From positions 80,907-144,906 of the forward strand of contig NZ_WUWM01000018.1 of assembly GCF_009846885.1 (NCBI RefSeq): DNA of 64,000 bases, in the 5' to 3' direction. Shown here one piece after another: positions 17,201-26,365 of this stretch. The notes beneath the pieces were generated by a model. The model made no database searches and had not been told where the DNA came from. It was given only the letters and a program-made list of their open reading frames with translations. Position numbers and translations under genes: made by a program. Origin of the DNA: Paenibacillus puerhi. Its GTDB lineage: Bacteria > Bacillota > Bacilli > Paenibacillales > NBRC-103111. The number at the start of each line of letters is the position of its first letter. Position 1 is the first letter of the stretch.

Positions 17201-17336
17201 GGGGAAACAAATACTGGAAAAGGGAAAACCTTCGCTGAAATGAGGGAAACGAGGGTAGAATGAATCTCCTTTGAGTATAGTGGGTAGCGATATTACTGTC
17301 AATGTGCAGATGAAAAAGGAATTATTCCGTTTATAA

Positions 17337-17352
17337 TGGTATTTAAAATACC
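17337..17352. promoter_or_regulatory. Operator copy 2 (16-mer)
   Basis: Identical 16-mer 21 bases before the activator start codon, overlapping the end of another TATAAT (17332-17337). Binding here would block initiation or elongation into the activator gene. Confidence 0.72.
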
Positions 17353-17373
17353 CATCAAGAGGAGGTAACAGAA

Positions 17374-18036
17374 ATGAGTCCAGTCCTGGATAAGGAAAGC
17401 AAGACGACAGGGAAAGCTGCTTCTTCCCATTGGGTAGTCTTGAAGCTGAAGGATTATAAGCGTCTGGTCGGTCGCATGAGGTTTTTGGAGAAGCATCCGG
17501 TCGGCAACGGCTACTCCCTCCGCTCTATCCAGCAGGATGATAAGCTTCAAGACCTGCACCGCCAGCTGCGGGGGATGCCGTCCTCCCTGTACTTGACGGA
17601 GCGGGAGCAGAGGCTCGAAGCAACTGCTCATGCGTACCTGGAGCGATATCCCCTGGGAACCAAGAGCCAGCTACGCGAGGTTCAAGGACTTCAAGGCTCA
17701 TCTGCAGGGGATGAGAGGCTGCTCCGGGAGCTGGAGGGTAAGATCCACAAGGTGCTGGAGGCCCGGATCGGCTATACGGCGGATGCGGGCGGTATTCAAG
17801 GCGTAATTGACCGCGTGAGCGAGCTGCAGGATCTGCAGAGGGAGGTCGAACTGATCGACCGCTCGCTCGACACGTTAGCCGAGTACAGGCCGGAATACAG
17901 CCGGCTGCTGCGTCTGCGTTACATCGAAGGACGTTCGGTCGATGAAGTGGCGGGCGAATTCTGTATCGCGCGCAAGACCTTCGACCGGTGGAGAGCGAAG
18001 GCGGTGGAGGAATATGCCAGGCTGGCTGGGGAATGA
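17374..18036 (+). CDS. Sigma-factor/ArpU-like phage activator (Xpf-like)
   Basis: 220 residues. The C-terminal 45 residues (RLLRLRYIEGRSVDEVAGEF, then CIARKTFDRWRAKAVEEYARL) form a helix-turn-helix like sigma-70 region 4 and the ArpU/RinA late-gene activators. The N-terminal part is helical with two related segments (LKDYKRLVGRMRFLEKHPVG and LEATAHAYLERYPLG). AGAGGAGGTAACAGAA precedes the ATG. Position opposite an XRE-ImmA pair mirrors PBSX, where xpf drives late genes. I infer that it activates the tail operon at 28.9 kb; the late-promoter sequence is unknown. Confidence 0.72.
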   Translation: MSPVLDKESKTTGKAASSHWVVLKLKDYKRLVGRMRFLEKHPVGNGYSLRSIQQDDKLQDLHRQLRGMPSSLYLTEREQRLEATAHAYLERYPLGTKSQLREVQGLQGSSAGDERLLRELEGKIHKVLEARIGYTADAGGIQGVIDRVSELQDLQREVELIDRSLDTLAEYRPEYSRLLRLRYIEGRSVDEVAGEFCIARKTFDRWRAKAVEEYARLAGE

Positions 18037-18086
18037 GCGGGCAGTTGTAGCCCTCTTCTCAAGTAAAGGACAGGCGGGGAAGAAAG

Positions 18087-18114
18087 GTGAAGGCCAGGCA
18101 AGCCTGGCCTTCAC
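18087..18114. terminator. Bidirectional terminator
   Basis: Perfect 13-bp stem (18087-18099 with 18102-18114) with AA loop, overlapping the stop codon of the convergent histidine kinase gene. Confidence 0.65.
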
Positions 18115-19895
18115 TGAGGGTACTGGAGGGTGACGGCGACGCCCCGGCCCGGCTTGTTTAACAGGCGGATGCGGGCGGCACTGCCGTATTGCAGCAGCAG
18201 CCGTTTGTTCGTATTTGTAAGCCCGACATGTCCGGGAAGCTCGGTCTCCTCCTGCAGAGCGGAGCGAAGCTGAAACAATCGCTGGGGTTCGATCCCCGGG
18301 CCGTCGTCGATGATCGTTACCTTCAGCAGCTGGCCTTCAAGTCGAGCCTTCACCTTGAGACGGAGGAACGGTCTGCTTTCCATTCCATATTGGATGCTGT
18401 TCTCGATGGACGGCTGAATGCTTAGCTTCAGCACCTGGCAAGCGTAAGCTTCCTCGGGAATATCCCAGATCACCTCAAACCGATCCTTGTACCGGAGCTG
18501 CTGGATGTCGAGATAGCTGCGGATATGGGCGATTTCTTCCTTCAGAGGGACCGACTTGACCGAGCTGTCGAGCGCGTATTGTAGAATGTCCGAGAGCAGA
18601 GCGATCATCTGGCAGCCCACATTATCCGACTTGGTCAGCTGAAATGTTTTCCAGTAGATGGAGTTCAGCGTGTTATAGAGAAAGTGCGGGTTAATCTGCG
18701 ATTGCAGCGCTTTGAATTCGAAGGCCTGCATTTTGTAAAGGCGTTCCGACAGCTGAACCTGCAAATAATTTTGCTCCACGAACGTTTCGACGATGTTCAT
18801 CATGATGAATTCATAAATATCCCGGACGCCTCCGGGCATTTGATGCGCCGGAGCCATCGAATCGGCCGACTCCAGAATCTGGATGATGCTGCCGAGCTGT
18901 CGGTAATTTTTGCGTGTGAGCAGCCAAGCGAGTGCCGCGCAGAGCAGGAGGCTTGCGACAGCCAGGATGCAGGTCGCCACGATCAGCGTCACGGGCAGCT
19001 TGTACATCGCCGAGCGCGGGACGATCGAGATGAGGTTCCAACCGAGCCGCGGCGTTTTTTTGACGGTCAAGTGGAAGCTGTCCTTATCCAGCTGGAGTAT
19101 GCGTTCATCCTCGGGAAGCGGGATAGCGGCGAGCAGCTCCTCAGAGACGGCTCTGCCCGATTGCATGATCAGTTGGTCGCGGGCATCGGTAATGACGAAT
19201 GAGCTTTGGGGCATTTCATTAAGTGCCTCATAGGTTTTCTCGAAGTAGCTCGGGATCATATTGACGACAATAACGCCGCCTTGACGAACCGCGCTTCGTG
19301 GCGATAGCCGCTTGTACAGGCTCACGACGCGGGTCGGTTGCTTCTCGAAGGCATACTGGCGAATATCCCGCACCTCGGTGGCAATCTCGACCGAGCCGGT
19401 TAACGCTTTATAACCCGCAAACCAGGCCTGGTCATAGAAATTATCCAGCCTGACGAGTCCTTCTCTGGAGCTGAGGAAGCGCTGCTTGTCGTTCTCGGAA
19501 TAAATATAAATCGAGTGGATGTACGGTTTGGAGTATGCCGGAACATCGATAATATTTTTTAAATAAAACAGGGCTTCCAGGTTCTCATAAGATTGAGTGT
19601 CCGTGGAGAGCAGGCTGTCCAGCCGCATGGATATTTTCGCATCCCTGTCGAAGGACAAGCTGAGCGAGTCGACCTCGGCGGCCATAATCTGGATCAGCTC
19701 GTTGTACTGGTTCAGCATCGTTTCGTGCCTGCGCTCGGCGTCCAGTCGGATGTACCAGACCGAAATGAAAATCGCCATGGAGCCGAGCAGCAGCAGCGGG
19801 ATGAGACAGGGAAGCAGCATGCTGAACAGATTGCGGATAAAGAACTTGCGCTTTAACGACGGGATGCGGATGTGCTTTTTATAATCGCTATTCAT
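18111..19895 (-). CDS. Sensor histidine kinase, YesM type
   Basis: 594 residues: a first membrane helix (LFSMLLPCLIPLLLLGSMAIF), a large extracellular sensor, a second helix (VTLIVATCILAVASLLLCAALAW region), HAMP-like segment, then the His_kinase domain with the phospho-acceptor in LQSQINPHFLYNTLNSIYWK and an ATPase domain with DDGPGIEP and GxGxxNTNKRL. The start at 19895 overlaps the response regulator stop by 8 bases, so translation is coupled. YesM/YesN pairs typically sense extracellular sugars and switch on the adjacent importer, here the divergent ABC-sulfatase operon. Confidence 0.9.
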   Translation of the reverse strand: MNSDYKKHIRIPSLKRKFFIRNLFSMLLPCLIPLLLLGSMAIFISVWYIRLDAERRHETMLNQYNELIQIMAAEVDSLSLSFDRDAKISMRLDSLLSTDTQSYENLEALFYLKNIIDVPAYSKPYIHSIYIYSENDKQRFLSSREGLVRLDNFYDQAWFAGYKALTGSVEIATEVRDIRQYAFEKQPTRVVSLYKRLSPRSAVRQGGVIVVNMIPSYFEKTYEALNEMPQSSFVITDARDQLIMQSGRAVSEELLAAIPLPEDERILQLDKDSFHLTVKKTPRLGWNLISIVPRSAMYKLPVTLIVATCILAVASLLLCAALAWLLTRKNYRQLGSIIQILESADSMAPAHQMPGGVRDIYEFIMMNIVETFVEQNYLQVQLSERLYKMQAFEFKALQSQINPHFLYNTLNSIYWKTFQLTKSDNVGCQMIALLSDILQYALDSSVKSVPLKEEIAHIRSYLDIQQLRYKDRFEVIWDIPEEAYACQVLKLSIQPSIENSIQYGMESRPFLRLKVKARLEGQLLKVTIIDDGPGIEPQRLFQLRSALQEETELPGHVGLTNTNKRLLLQYGSAARIRLLNKPGRGVAVTLQYPQ

Positions 19896-20628
19896 GTTTG
19901 AATTGGCCCGGCGTTTTTCCGTAATATTGCTTGAAGGAACGGATAAAGTTTTTCGGATTGACATAGCCGACCCGCTCGCTGATCTCGTACGCCTTCAGCT
20001 GGGTTTGCTTCAAGAGGCGGGCCGCGTTCTGCATGCGGGCTTCGAGCACCAGCTCGGAGAAGTTGCGACCGGTCTTCTTCTTATAGTAGGAGCTGATATA
20101 GCTGGCATTCATATGGACGAGCTCGGCGGCTTCCTGCAGCGTGGCCGTCCGGTAGTGCTCGCTTACATATTCGCTGATGCGGGCAATAACAGGATCCTCC
20201 GCTTCCGCCGTAATCTCGTGCGGTTGCGGCGGGGGGGGAGAGGATTCGGAGGCCGCCTCCAGCTCCTGACGAAGCTCTGTGAAGACGTCGACGATATCTT
20301 TATAGGTGGCGGGCTTGACCATATATTGGCGCACGCCGTACTGCATGGCCTGCCGGGCATATTCGAATTCGCGGTAGGCGCTGAGCAGAATAACGCGTGC
20401 CGGTAGTTGGCGTTCCACAAGGGTTTGGCAAAGCTCCAGCCCCGTCATTCCGGGCATTCGGATATCGCAGAGCACGGCATCGACCGGATGCTCCAGCATA
20501 TATTGAAGCGCTTCCAGGCCGTCCCCCGCTTGATGAACGATGGTGAACCCGACCGATTCCCAAGGGAAGCAGTGGCATAAGGTATCCCGTGTATCATGCT
20601 CGTCATCGACAACAAGAAGCTTAAACAT
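19888..20628 (-). CDS. AraC-type response regulator, YesN type
   Basis: 246 residues. Receiver domain at residues 1-120 with Asp55 (CDIRMPG) as phospho-acceptor and a Lys in YMVKPA; AraC DNA-binding domain at about 145-246 (NASYISSYYKKKTGRNFSEL, then VGYVNPKNFIRSFKQYYGKT). AAAGGAGGGTGCCT precedes the ATG at 20628. A proline-rich hinge links the domains. Likely activates the divergent importer operon starting at 20853. Confidence 0.9.
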   Translation of the reverse strand: MFKLLVVDDEHDTRDTLCHCFPWESVGFTIVHQAGDGLEALQYMLEHPVDAVLCDIRMPGMTGLELCQTLVERQLPARVILLSAYREFEYARQAMQYGVRQYMVKPATYKDIVDVFTELRQELEAASESSPPPPQPHEITAEAEDPVIARISEYVSEHYRTATLQEAAELVHMNASYISSYYKKKTGRNFSELVLEARMQNAARLLKQTQLKAYEISERVGYVNPKNFIRSFKQYYGKTPGQFKHE

Positions 20629-20747
20629 AGGCACCCTCCTTTCCCCGTCAGTATAGCAAATAATAGGGGGGAAGCCTACAGGATACCGCGCCCAAACGGA
20701 CATAAATCCAAAATAATGATACCTTTTCGGGGAAATGCCAATATAAT

Positions 20748-20803
20748 GAAACCGCTTTCTAAAATGGCGGTTCTTTTTAGCGTCGTCGATCTAGTGCTAT
20801 GAT
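20748..20803 (+). promoter_or_regulatory. Hairpin plus extended -10 promoter of the ABC-sulfatase operon
   Basis: An extended -10 (TGCTATGAT, 20795-20803) lies about 50 bases before the lipoprotein gene. Just upstream, AACCGC/GCGGTT (20749-20772) is a short stem followed by CTTTTT, a terminator-like element that may shield the promoter from upstream transcription. No good -35 is seen, consistent with activator dependence. Confidence 0.45.
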
Positions 20804-20852
20804 TGAAAGCGTAGCCGGCAATAAGGCCGAATAGAAAAAGGGGGACAGATCC

Positions 20853-22193
20853 ATGAACCACATGAAGAAAAAAGCTAAGCTCCTGGCCGCTGTACTGGCC
20901 GCCACAACTGCGCTCACCGCTTGCGGCGGGAATGGGAATAACGAAAGCCAGCCGTCGGGATCGACTGGAACGGGCAACAATGAATCCGCCTCCAAAGAGG
21001 TTACGCTCCGTTTCAGCTGGTGGGGCAACGATGCCCGGCACCAAGCGACGCTGAAGGCGATAGACGCTTATACCAAGCTCAATCCTAACGTCAAGATTGA
21101 AGCGGAGTATATGGGCTTTGACGGCTTCTACAAAAAGCTGCTGACCCAGTTTGCCGGAGGGACGGCACCGGACATTCTCCAGTATTCGTACGAATGGCAT
21201 AACGATATGAACGATTTCCTGATGAATCTCAAGTCGGCTAAAGGACTGGATACGTCGGGGCTTGCACCGGATGTCATCCAAAACTTCGCCACCTATAAGG
21301 ACAAGATGGTCATGATGCCGTCGGGCGCTTTCGCCGCCACGACCTTCTATAATCCAGCCTTCCTGGAGAAATTCGGCATACCGGCGGATACGGTATGGAC
21401 CTGGGATAAGCTGCTGGAGGAGGGCAAGAAGGTTCACGCTCAGGACCCGAAGGCGTACTTGCTGACGGCGGATATCGACGTGTTGAATAAATTGATCCTG
21501 CAGCCGTATGTGGCCCAGCTTACCGGCAAGCGGTGGATTGAGGACAGCTTTGAGCCCGGGTTCGACGCAGCTCAGCTGCAGAAGGGTCTGGCTTACGTCG
21601 CAGAGCTGTACAAATCCGGGGTCATCGAGCCGTTCGGAGACAGCTCCGCATTCGTTGGAAAAATGGAGCAGAACCCCAAGTGGATCAAAGGCGAGATCGG
21701 CCTGCTGATCGATTATGTGCAAAGCTACGATAAATATAGACAGGCGGTGCCAGGCGGCAAGCTGGGCGTGAGCGCCTTCCCGATGACGCCTGGTGCGCCG
21801 ATCTCGGGGAATCCCGTGGTAGCGGGTACCGGCTTCGCCGTCAATAAGAAGTCCGCTCAGGCTGACGAAGCGGTCAAGTTCATCAACTGGCTGACGAATG
21901 ACAAAGAGGCTGCCCTGCTGCTCGAAACCCAGCGCGGTATACCGGCCGTCGCCACGGCTCGCAAGGCGCTCGAGGATGGGGGCAAGCTTGACCCGAACAT
22001 TACGAAGGGTCTGGATTATGCGAACAAGGTCAAGGCGATCGCCCCGAATATCATCAGTACCAATACGGAGCTGGCCCAAGCCGTCAAGGATACGCTGCAG
22101 AAGCTGATCTACCAGAAGGTAACTCCGGAGCAAGGCGCCGAGGAGATCATGAAGGAGCTCGGCGGCAAGCTTAAGGAATTGAAAGCGAAATAA
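20853..22193 (+). CDS. ABC transporter sugar-binding lipoprotein (family 1)
   Basis: 446 residues with a lipoprotein signal: basic start, hydrophobic core and lipobox LTAC, Cys24 being the acylated residue. A Gly/Asn/Ser linker follows. The body (FSWWGNDARHQATLKAIDAY, then GFDGFYKKLLTQFAGGTAPDILQYSYEW) is typical of MalE-like extracellular solute-binding proteins. First gene of an importer operon; a hairpin at 22212-22236 may favour its higher expression relative to the permeases. Confidence 0.92.
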   Translation: MNHMKKKAKLLAAVLAATTALTACGGNGNNESQPSGSTGTGNNESASKEVTLRFSWWGNDARHQATLKAIDAYTKLNPNVKIEAEYMGFDGFYKKLLTQFAGGTAPDILQYSYEWHNDMNDFLMNLKSAKGLDTSGLAPDVIQNFATYKDKMVMMPSGAFAATTFYNPAFLEKFGIPADTVWTWDKLLEEGKKVHAQDPKAYLLTADIDVLNKLILQPYVAQLTGKRWIEDSFEPGFDAAQLQKGLAYVAELYKSGVIEPFGDSSAFVGKMEQNPKWIKGEIGLLIDYVQSYDKYRQAVPGGKLGVSAFPMTPGAPISGNPVVAGTGFAVNKKSAQADEAVKFINWLTNDKEAALLLETQRGIPAVATARKALEDGGKLDPNITKGLDYANKVKAIAPNIISTNTELAQAVKDTLQKLIYQKVTPEQGAEEIMKELGGKLKELKAK

Positions 22194-22211
22194 TGTCCCC
22201 GTCTGTCTGAG

Positions 22212-22236
22212 GAGCGCGGTCCTGCCGGCCGCGCTC
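22212..22236 (+). terminator. Intra-operon hairpin
   Basis: GAGCGCGG (22212-22219) pairs with CCGCGCTC (22229-22236), followed by TTAT. Probably a partial terminator between binding protein and permease genes. Confidence 0.5.
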
Positions 22237-22286
22237 TTATCGGCTAATGGTCCCTTGTCAGGATGCGGGAGAAAGGAAGGATCCTC

Positions 22287-23180
22287 TTGAAGCGCATAAC
22301 GATTCGCCCCGCCGTGTGGGGGCTGCTGTTTATTTCTCCCTGGTTGATCGGCTTTGCCTGGTTCCAGCTGTATCCGCTGATTTTATCCTTATACTATTCG
22401 TTTACCGATTATTCGATCGTGAAGGAACCCAAGTTTGTCGGGCTGAAAAACTATGTGACGATGTTCACCAACGATAAAGACTTTTTCCCATCGTTACGCG
22501 CAACCTTCGTCTATGCGGTGATCGCCGTTCCAGCCAAGCTGGCTTTTGCTCTGCTGGTGGCGCTCATTTTGAATATGAAAGGGAAGTTTATCAATCTGTA
22601 CCGGACAGTCTACTATCTGCCCTCGATCCTGGGCGGTAGTGTAGCGATCTCGATTCTGTGGCGCTTCCTGTTCATGAGGGAGGGCATCGTCAATCAGGCG
22701 CTGTCGTACCTGCATATTCCTGCTGTCGATTGGCTGGGCAGCCCTTCCGTCGCCCTGTGGACGATCAGCTTTCTCGTCGTCTGGCAATTTGGCTCCTCGA
22801 TGGTGCTCTTTCTGGCGGGGCTAAAGCAGATTCCGATGGATCTGTACGAAGCCGCCATGGTCGACGGAGGCGGGAAGCTTCGGATGTTCATCTCGATTAC
22901 GATTCCGATGCTGACTCCTATTATCTTGTTCAATCTGGTCATGCAGACGATCGGGGCGCTGCAGGAATTTACGGCCGCCTTCGTCGTGACCAATGGCGGG
23001 CCGATGAAGTCCACGTATCTGATCGGCTTGAAAATTTACGACGATGCGTTCCAATCGCTCAAGATGGGCTATGCGTCGGCGCTGTCCTGGGTGCTGTTCG
23101 CCATCATCCTGGTGCTGACCTTGATCATCTTCCGCTCGTCCAAGTCGTGGGTCCATTATGAAGACGGGGGGAGAAGCTAA
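22287..23180 (+). CDS. ABC sugar transporter permease, MalF/UgpA type
   Basis: Six-helix permease. The TTG at 22287 follows AAAGGAAGG at 6 bases and yields 297 residues; the in-frame ATG at 22263 has no good ribosome binding site. The EAA loop is EAAMVDGGGKLRMFISITIP, the contact site for the ATPase. No ATPase gene is present, so a shared MsmX-type ATPase encoded elsewhere is expected. Overlaps the next permease by one base (TAATG). Confidence 0.9.
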   Translation: MKRITIRPAVWGLLFISPWLIGFAWFQLYPLILSLYYSFTDYSIVKEPKFVGLKNYVTMFTNDKDFFPSLRATFVYAVIAVPAKLAFALLVALILNMKGKFINLYRTVYYLPSILGGSVAISILWRFLFMREGIVNQALSYLHIPAVDWLGSPSVALWTISFLVVWQFGSSMVLFLAGLKQIPMDLYEAAMVDGGGKLRMFISITIPMLTPIILFNLVMQTIGALQEFTAAFVVTNGGPMKSTYLIGLKIYDDAFQSLKMGYASALSWVLFAIILVLTLIIFRSSKSWVHYEDGGRS

Positions 23181-24037
23181 TGCCGGCATATGGAAAAGAA
23201 CCGACCCTGGCCTGGCGGCTGGTCAAAAACGGCCTGCTTGCTCTCTTCGGCCTGCTGATGATTTACCCGCTGATCTGGCTGTTCTTCAGCTCGTTCAAGA
23301 CGAACGCTGACTTATTCGGCTCGCTGGGGCTGCTGCCCAAGACCTTCGTCTGGGATGCTTACGGCAAAGGCTGGGCGGGCACCGGCCAGTATTCCTACGC
23401 GGTATTCTTCACGAATACGCTGTTGATGGTCGTGCCGACCGTCGTGTTTACCGTCATCTCCAGCGCCGTCGTGGCCTACGGCTTCGCCCGGTTCCGTTTC
23501 CCGCTGCAGGGGCCGCTGTTCGCGCTGATGATCTCGACGCTGATGCTGCCGCATGCCGTCATTATTATCCCGCGGTACCTAATCTTCCGGGACATGGGCT
23601 GGCTGGACAGCTACTTGCCGTTCATCGTGCCTGCCGTGTTCGCCTGCTATCCGTTTTTCATCTTCATGATGGTGCAATTTTTCCGGGGCCTGCCGCGTGA
23701 GCTGGACGAATCGGCCGTGGTGGACGGGTGCAACCCGCTGACGATCCTGACGCGAATCTTGCTGCCTCTGTGCAAGCCTGCACTTTTCTCTGCAGCTATC
23801 TTCCAGTTCATCTGGACCTGGAATGATTTCTTCAACTCTTTAATCTTCATTAATAGCGTGAAGAAGTACACCGTGTCGCTGGCTCTTCGGATGACTATCG
23901 ATTCCACGGGAGGCACGGTGGAGTGGAATCAGATTATGGCGATGTCGGTGCTGGCCGTCCTGCCGCCGGTGCTTATCTTTTTCTTCTTCCAGCGATACTT
24001 TGTCGAGGGGATTGCAACGACCGGGATCAAGGGATAA
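23180..24037 (+). CDS. ABC sugar transporter permease, MalG type
   Basis: 285 residues, six helices, with the MalG-type EAA loop ESAVVDGCNPLTILTRILLP. GGGGAGAAG precedes the ATG, which overlaps the previous stop. Forms the membrane channel with the upstream permease. An imperfect hairpin (24053-24083) lies between it and the sulfatase gene. Confidence 0.92.
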   Translation: MPAYGKEPTLAWRLVKNGLLALFGLLMIYPLIWLFFSSFKTNADLFGSLGLLPKTFVWDAYGKGWAGTGQYSYAVFFTNTLLMVVPTVVFTVISSAVVAYGFARFRFPLQGPLFALMISTLMLPHAVIIIPRYLIFRDMGWLDSYLPFIVPAVFACYPFFIFMMVQFFRGLPRELDESAVVDGCNPLTILTRILLPLCKPALFSAAIFQFIWTWNDFFNSLIFINSVKKYTVSLALRMTIDSTGGTVEWNQIMAMSVLAVLPPVLIFFFFQRYFVEGIATTGIKG

Positions 24038-24220
24038 GGTCAATTGAAAGAGGGAGCCGGGGACGCTATGGGCCCGCGGCTCCTTCGCGCATGCCGGGGC
24101 ATCCGGCGACGTGCTGCATCTAGGGATCATGGGGCGAACAGTATGGCCGGAAAGCGGATGGAGCTCGGACTACTGGAATCGAGGATCAGGCACCTAGTTT
24201 GTGAAAGGAGAGAGGGAAGT

Positions 24221-25591
24221 ATGAAACAACCGCAAACACGCAGGCCCAATGTGATCGTATTCTTCACCGACCAGCAGCGCTGGGATACGACCGGCCTGCA
24301 TGGCAATCCGCTCGGGCTTACACCGAATTTCGACAGATGGGCGCTGGAGGGCACCCACCTGTACAACACGTTCACCTGCCAGCCGGTCTGCGGACCGGCA
24401 AGGGCCAGCCTGCAGACCGGACGCTATGCCACGGACATCGGCTGCTACCGCAACGGCATCCCGCTGCCACAGGGGAGCCGCACGCTGGCGCATGAGTTTA
24501 ACGACATGGACTACGCGACCGCCTACATCGGCAAGTGGCATCTTGCGGCGACCCGAACAGAGCCGGTGCCGGAGTCTCTGCGCGGAGGCTACAAGTACTG
24601 GCTGGCCGCCGACTCGCTGGAGCATACGTCGGATGCGTACGATACCGTACTGTTCGACGGAGCGAATCGCCGGGTCAAGCTGCCCGGCTACCGGGTCGAT
24701 GCGCTGACCGATGCAGCCATCCGGTATATCGATGAGCAGCGGGAGCAGGAGGAGCCGTTCTTCCTGTTCTTGTCCTATCTGGAGCCGCATCATCAGAACC
24801 GGAGGGACGATTACCCGGCGCCGCTAGGCCAGGAGGATCGTTACGTCTCAAGATGGACGCCCCCGGATCTGGCGGAGCTGGGAGGAACGTCCCAGCGGCA
24901 TCTGCCCGGCTACTATGCGATGGTCAAGCGGCTGGACGAAGCGCTGGGCCGGGTGATGGACGCGCTAGTCAGCCTGGACCTGGCCGAGGATACGATCGTG
25001 CTGTTCACCACGGATCACGGCTGCCACTTCAAGACGCGCAACGGCGAATACAAGCGCTCCTGCCACGAGAGCTCCATCCGCATCCCGGCCGCCGTCTGGG
25101 GTCCGGGGTTTAACGGGGGCGGCCGGATCACGGAGCTGGTCAGCCTGCTCGATCTGCCGCCGACGCTGATCGAGGCAGCGGGTGGCACCGCGCCTGCCGC
25201 GATGCAGGGCCGCTCGCTGCTGCCGCTTGTCCGGCGGGAGCCGGTGGACTGGCCGCAGGAGCGGCTGGTGCAGATCAGCGAAGCCCAGGTCGGCCGCGCG
25301 ATCCGCACGAAGCGCTGGAAGTACAGCGTCTCCGCGCCGCATCGGGATGCGATCGCCGACAGCGGAAGCGACCGGTACTTAGAGGAGTTCCTGTACGATC
25401 TGCAAGCCGACCCGTGGGAGCTGAACAATCTCATCGGCAGCGCAGCGCACCGCGAGGTGAAGCAGTCGCTGCGCGAGCGGTTGATTCGCAGGATGACGGA
25501 GGCGGGGGAGCCGGCGCCGGTCATCGAGCCTGCGGCTGAGCAGCCGATGGGGCAGCTTGAGCTGACGCCACGTGATAGGGTGAAAGGGTAA
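24221..25591 (+). CDS. Type I sulfatase (Cys-type)
   Basis: 456 residues from the ATG at 24221 (AAAGGAGAGAGGG upstream); the longer frame from 24044 includes non-homologous residues. The metal site FFTDQQRWD and the sulfatase signature C57-G-P-A-R are present; Cys57 would be oxidised to formylglycine by an anaerobic-type or FGE maturase encoded elsewhere. IGKWHLA and FTTDHG are further family motifs. No signal peptide, so it should act in the cytoplasm on sulfated sugars delivered by the upstream importer. The operon therefore likely handles a sulfated glycan fragment. Confidence 0.9.
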   Translation: MKQPQTRRPNVIVFFTDQQRWDTTGLHGNPLGLTPNFDRWALEGTHLYNTFTCQPVCGPARASLQTGRYATDIGCYRNGIPLPQGSRTLAHEFNDMDYATAYIGKWHLAATRTEPVPESLRGGYKYWLAADSLEHTSDAYDTVLFDGANRRVKLPGYRVDALTDAAIRYIDEQREQEEPFFLFLSYLEPHHQNRRDDYPAPLGQEDRYVSRWTPPDLAELGGTSQRHLPGYYAMVKRLDEALGRVMDALVSLDLAEDTIVLFTTDHGCHFKTRNGEYKRSCHESSIRIPAAVWGPGFNGGGRITELVSLLDLPPTLIEAAGGTAPAAMQGRSLLPLVRREPVDWPQERLVQISEAQVGRAIRTKRWKYSVSAPHRDAIADSGSDRYLEEFLYDLQADPWELNNLIGSAAHREVKQSLRERLIRRMTEAGEPAPVIEPAAEQPMGQLELTPRDRVKG

Positions 25592-25895
25592 GTGGGGGTA
25601 CAGCTTAACAAGATAACTTTCTATATCCTTCGGGTTATTGAAGTATAGAACCAATTGAAAGCAGCTGTATGGAACGCTCTCCTGATTCTGAGGGGACGTT
25701 TTTTTTGATTGCAGATTCAGAAGGCCATAACTAAACCGGAGAGAAGGACTGAGCAGTAGACCGCTCTACCGAGCATCGTAAATCGGAAGGAGCGAGAATT
25801 CACGGTCTTGCCCTTCTTGAACTTTGTCAATGGATTATACAGGCGATGTACCGTCAAGCATTGGCGCCATTTCAAAGGAAACTGGCTGGAGGCGT
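25592..25895. other. Intergenic region with terminator-like hairpin
   Basis: Imperfect stem AACGCTCTCC/GGGGACGTT (25672-25697) followed by eight T, a likely terminator for the sulfatase operon. The remainder shows no supported gene. Base composition falls here, marking the edge of the accessory patch. Confidence 0.45.
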
Positions 25896-26132
25896 TCAAG
25901 AGCGTTTTTTGGCGTGGGGTGGGTAAGGCATTTTTTGATCCGTGCGGCCAAGCAAATAATCGATGCTCGTTTGATGGAAATCGGCCAATGCAATTAAAAG
26001 CGCTGTCGGAATATCCAACTTCCCTCGCTCGTAATCGCTGTAGGTTCGCTGCTTGCAATTCAGATACTCGCACAGTTTCTCTTGTGATAAATCCTTATCT
26101 TCACGCATGTTTCGTATTCGTTCATAGACCAC
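25896..26132 (-). CDS. Small XRE-family regulator
   Basis: 78 residues from a GTG at 26132 with GAGGTGAG upstream. The whole protein is one HTH (RIRNMREDKDLSQEKLCEYL, then RTYSDYERGKLDIPTALLIALADF). No protease or dimerisation domain. Two matching palindromes in the upstream region (26162-26176 and 26187-26201) are likely its operators. It is distinct from the repressor at 16.7 kb, whose operators differ. Confidence 0.85.
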   Translation of the reverse strand: MVYERIRNMREDKDLSQEKLCEYLNCKQRTYSDYERGKLDIPTALLIALADFHQTSIDYLLGRTDQKMPYPPHAKKRS

Positions 26133-26161
26133 AGGAACTCACCTCAAGATGAGTATAATTC

Positions 26162-26201
26162 AGTGGATAATCCACTATTTACTTTCAGTGTGTTATACAC
26201 T
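26162..26201. promoter_or_regulatory. Paired operators AGTG-N7-CACT
   Basis: AGTGGATAATCCACT (26162-26176) is a perfect 7+1+7 palindrome; AGTGTGTTATACACT (26187-26201) shares the AGTG-N7-CACT frame. Centres are 25 bases apart. They lie just upstream of the XRE gene, the first overlapping its promoter (TATACT at 26152-26157, minus strand). Confidence 0.7.
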
Positions 26202-26365
26202 AGAATTTCTTGTATGCGCCCTGTTTATTACAGGAAAATCCTTTTGGAGTAGGTGTGAATTGGGGCGAAACGCCCGCTTGCGAGAATCTGAAGACATCTG
26301 CTGTCCCAATCGGTAGGATTAAAGACTCTTCCAAAGCGACGGTTTTTTGGAATCGGACAAAGGAG

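Noticed and set aside
20676..22133. 485-residue minus-strand frame opposite the sugar-binding lipoprotein
   Set aside because: Shadow of a clear lipoprotein gene with promoter and lipobox; sequence is low-information and Arg-rich.
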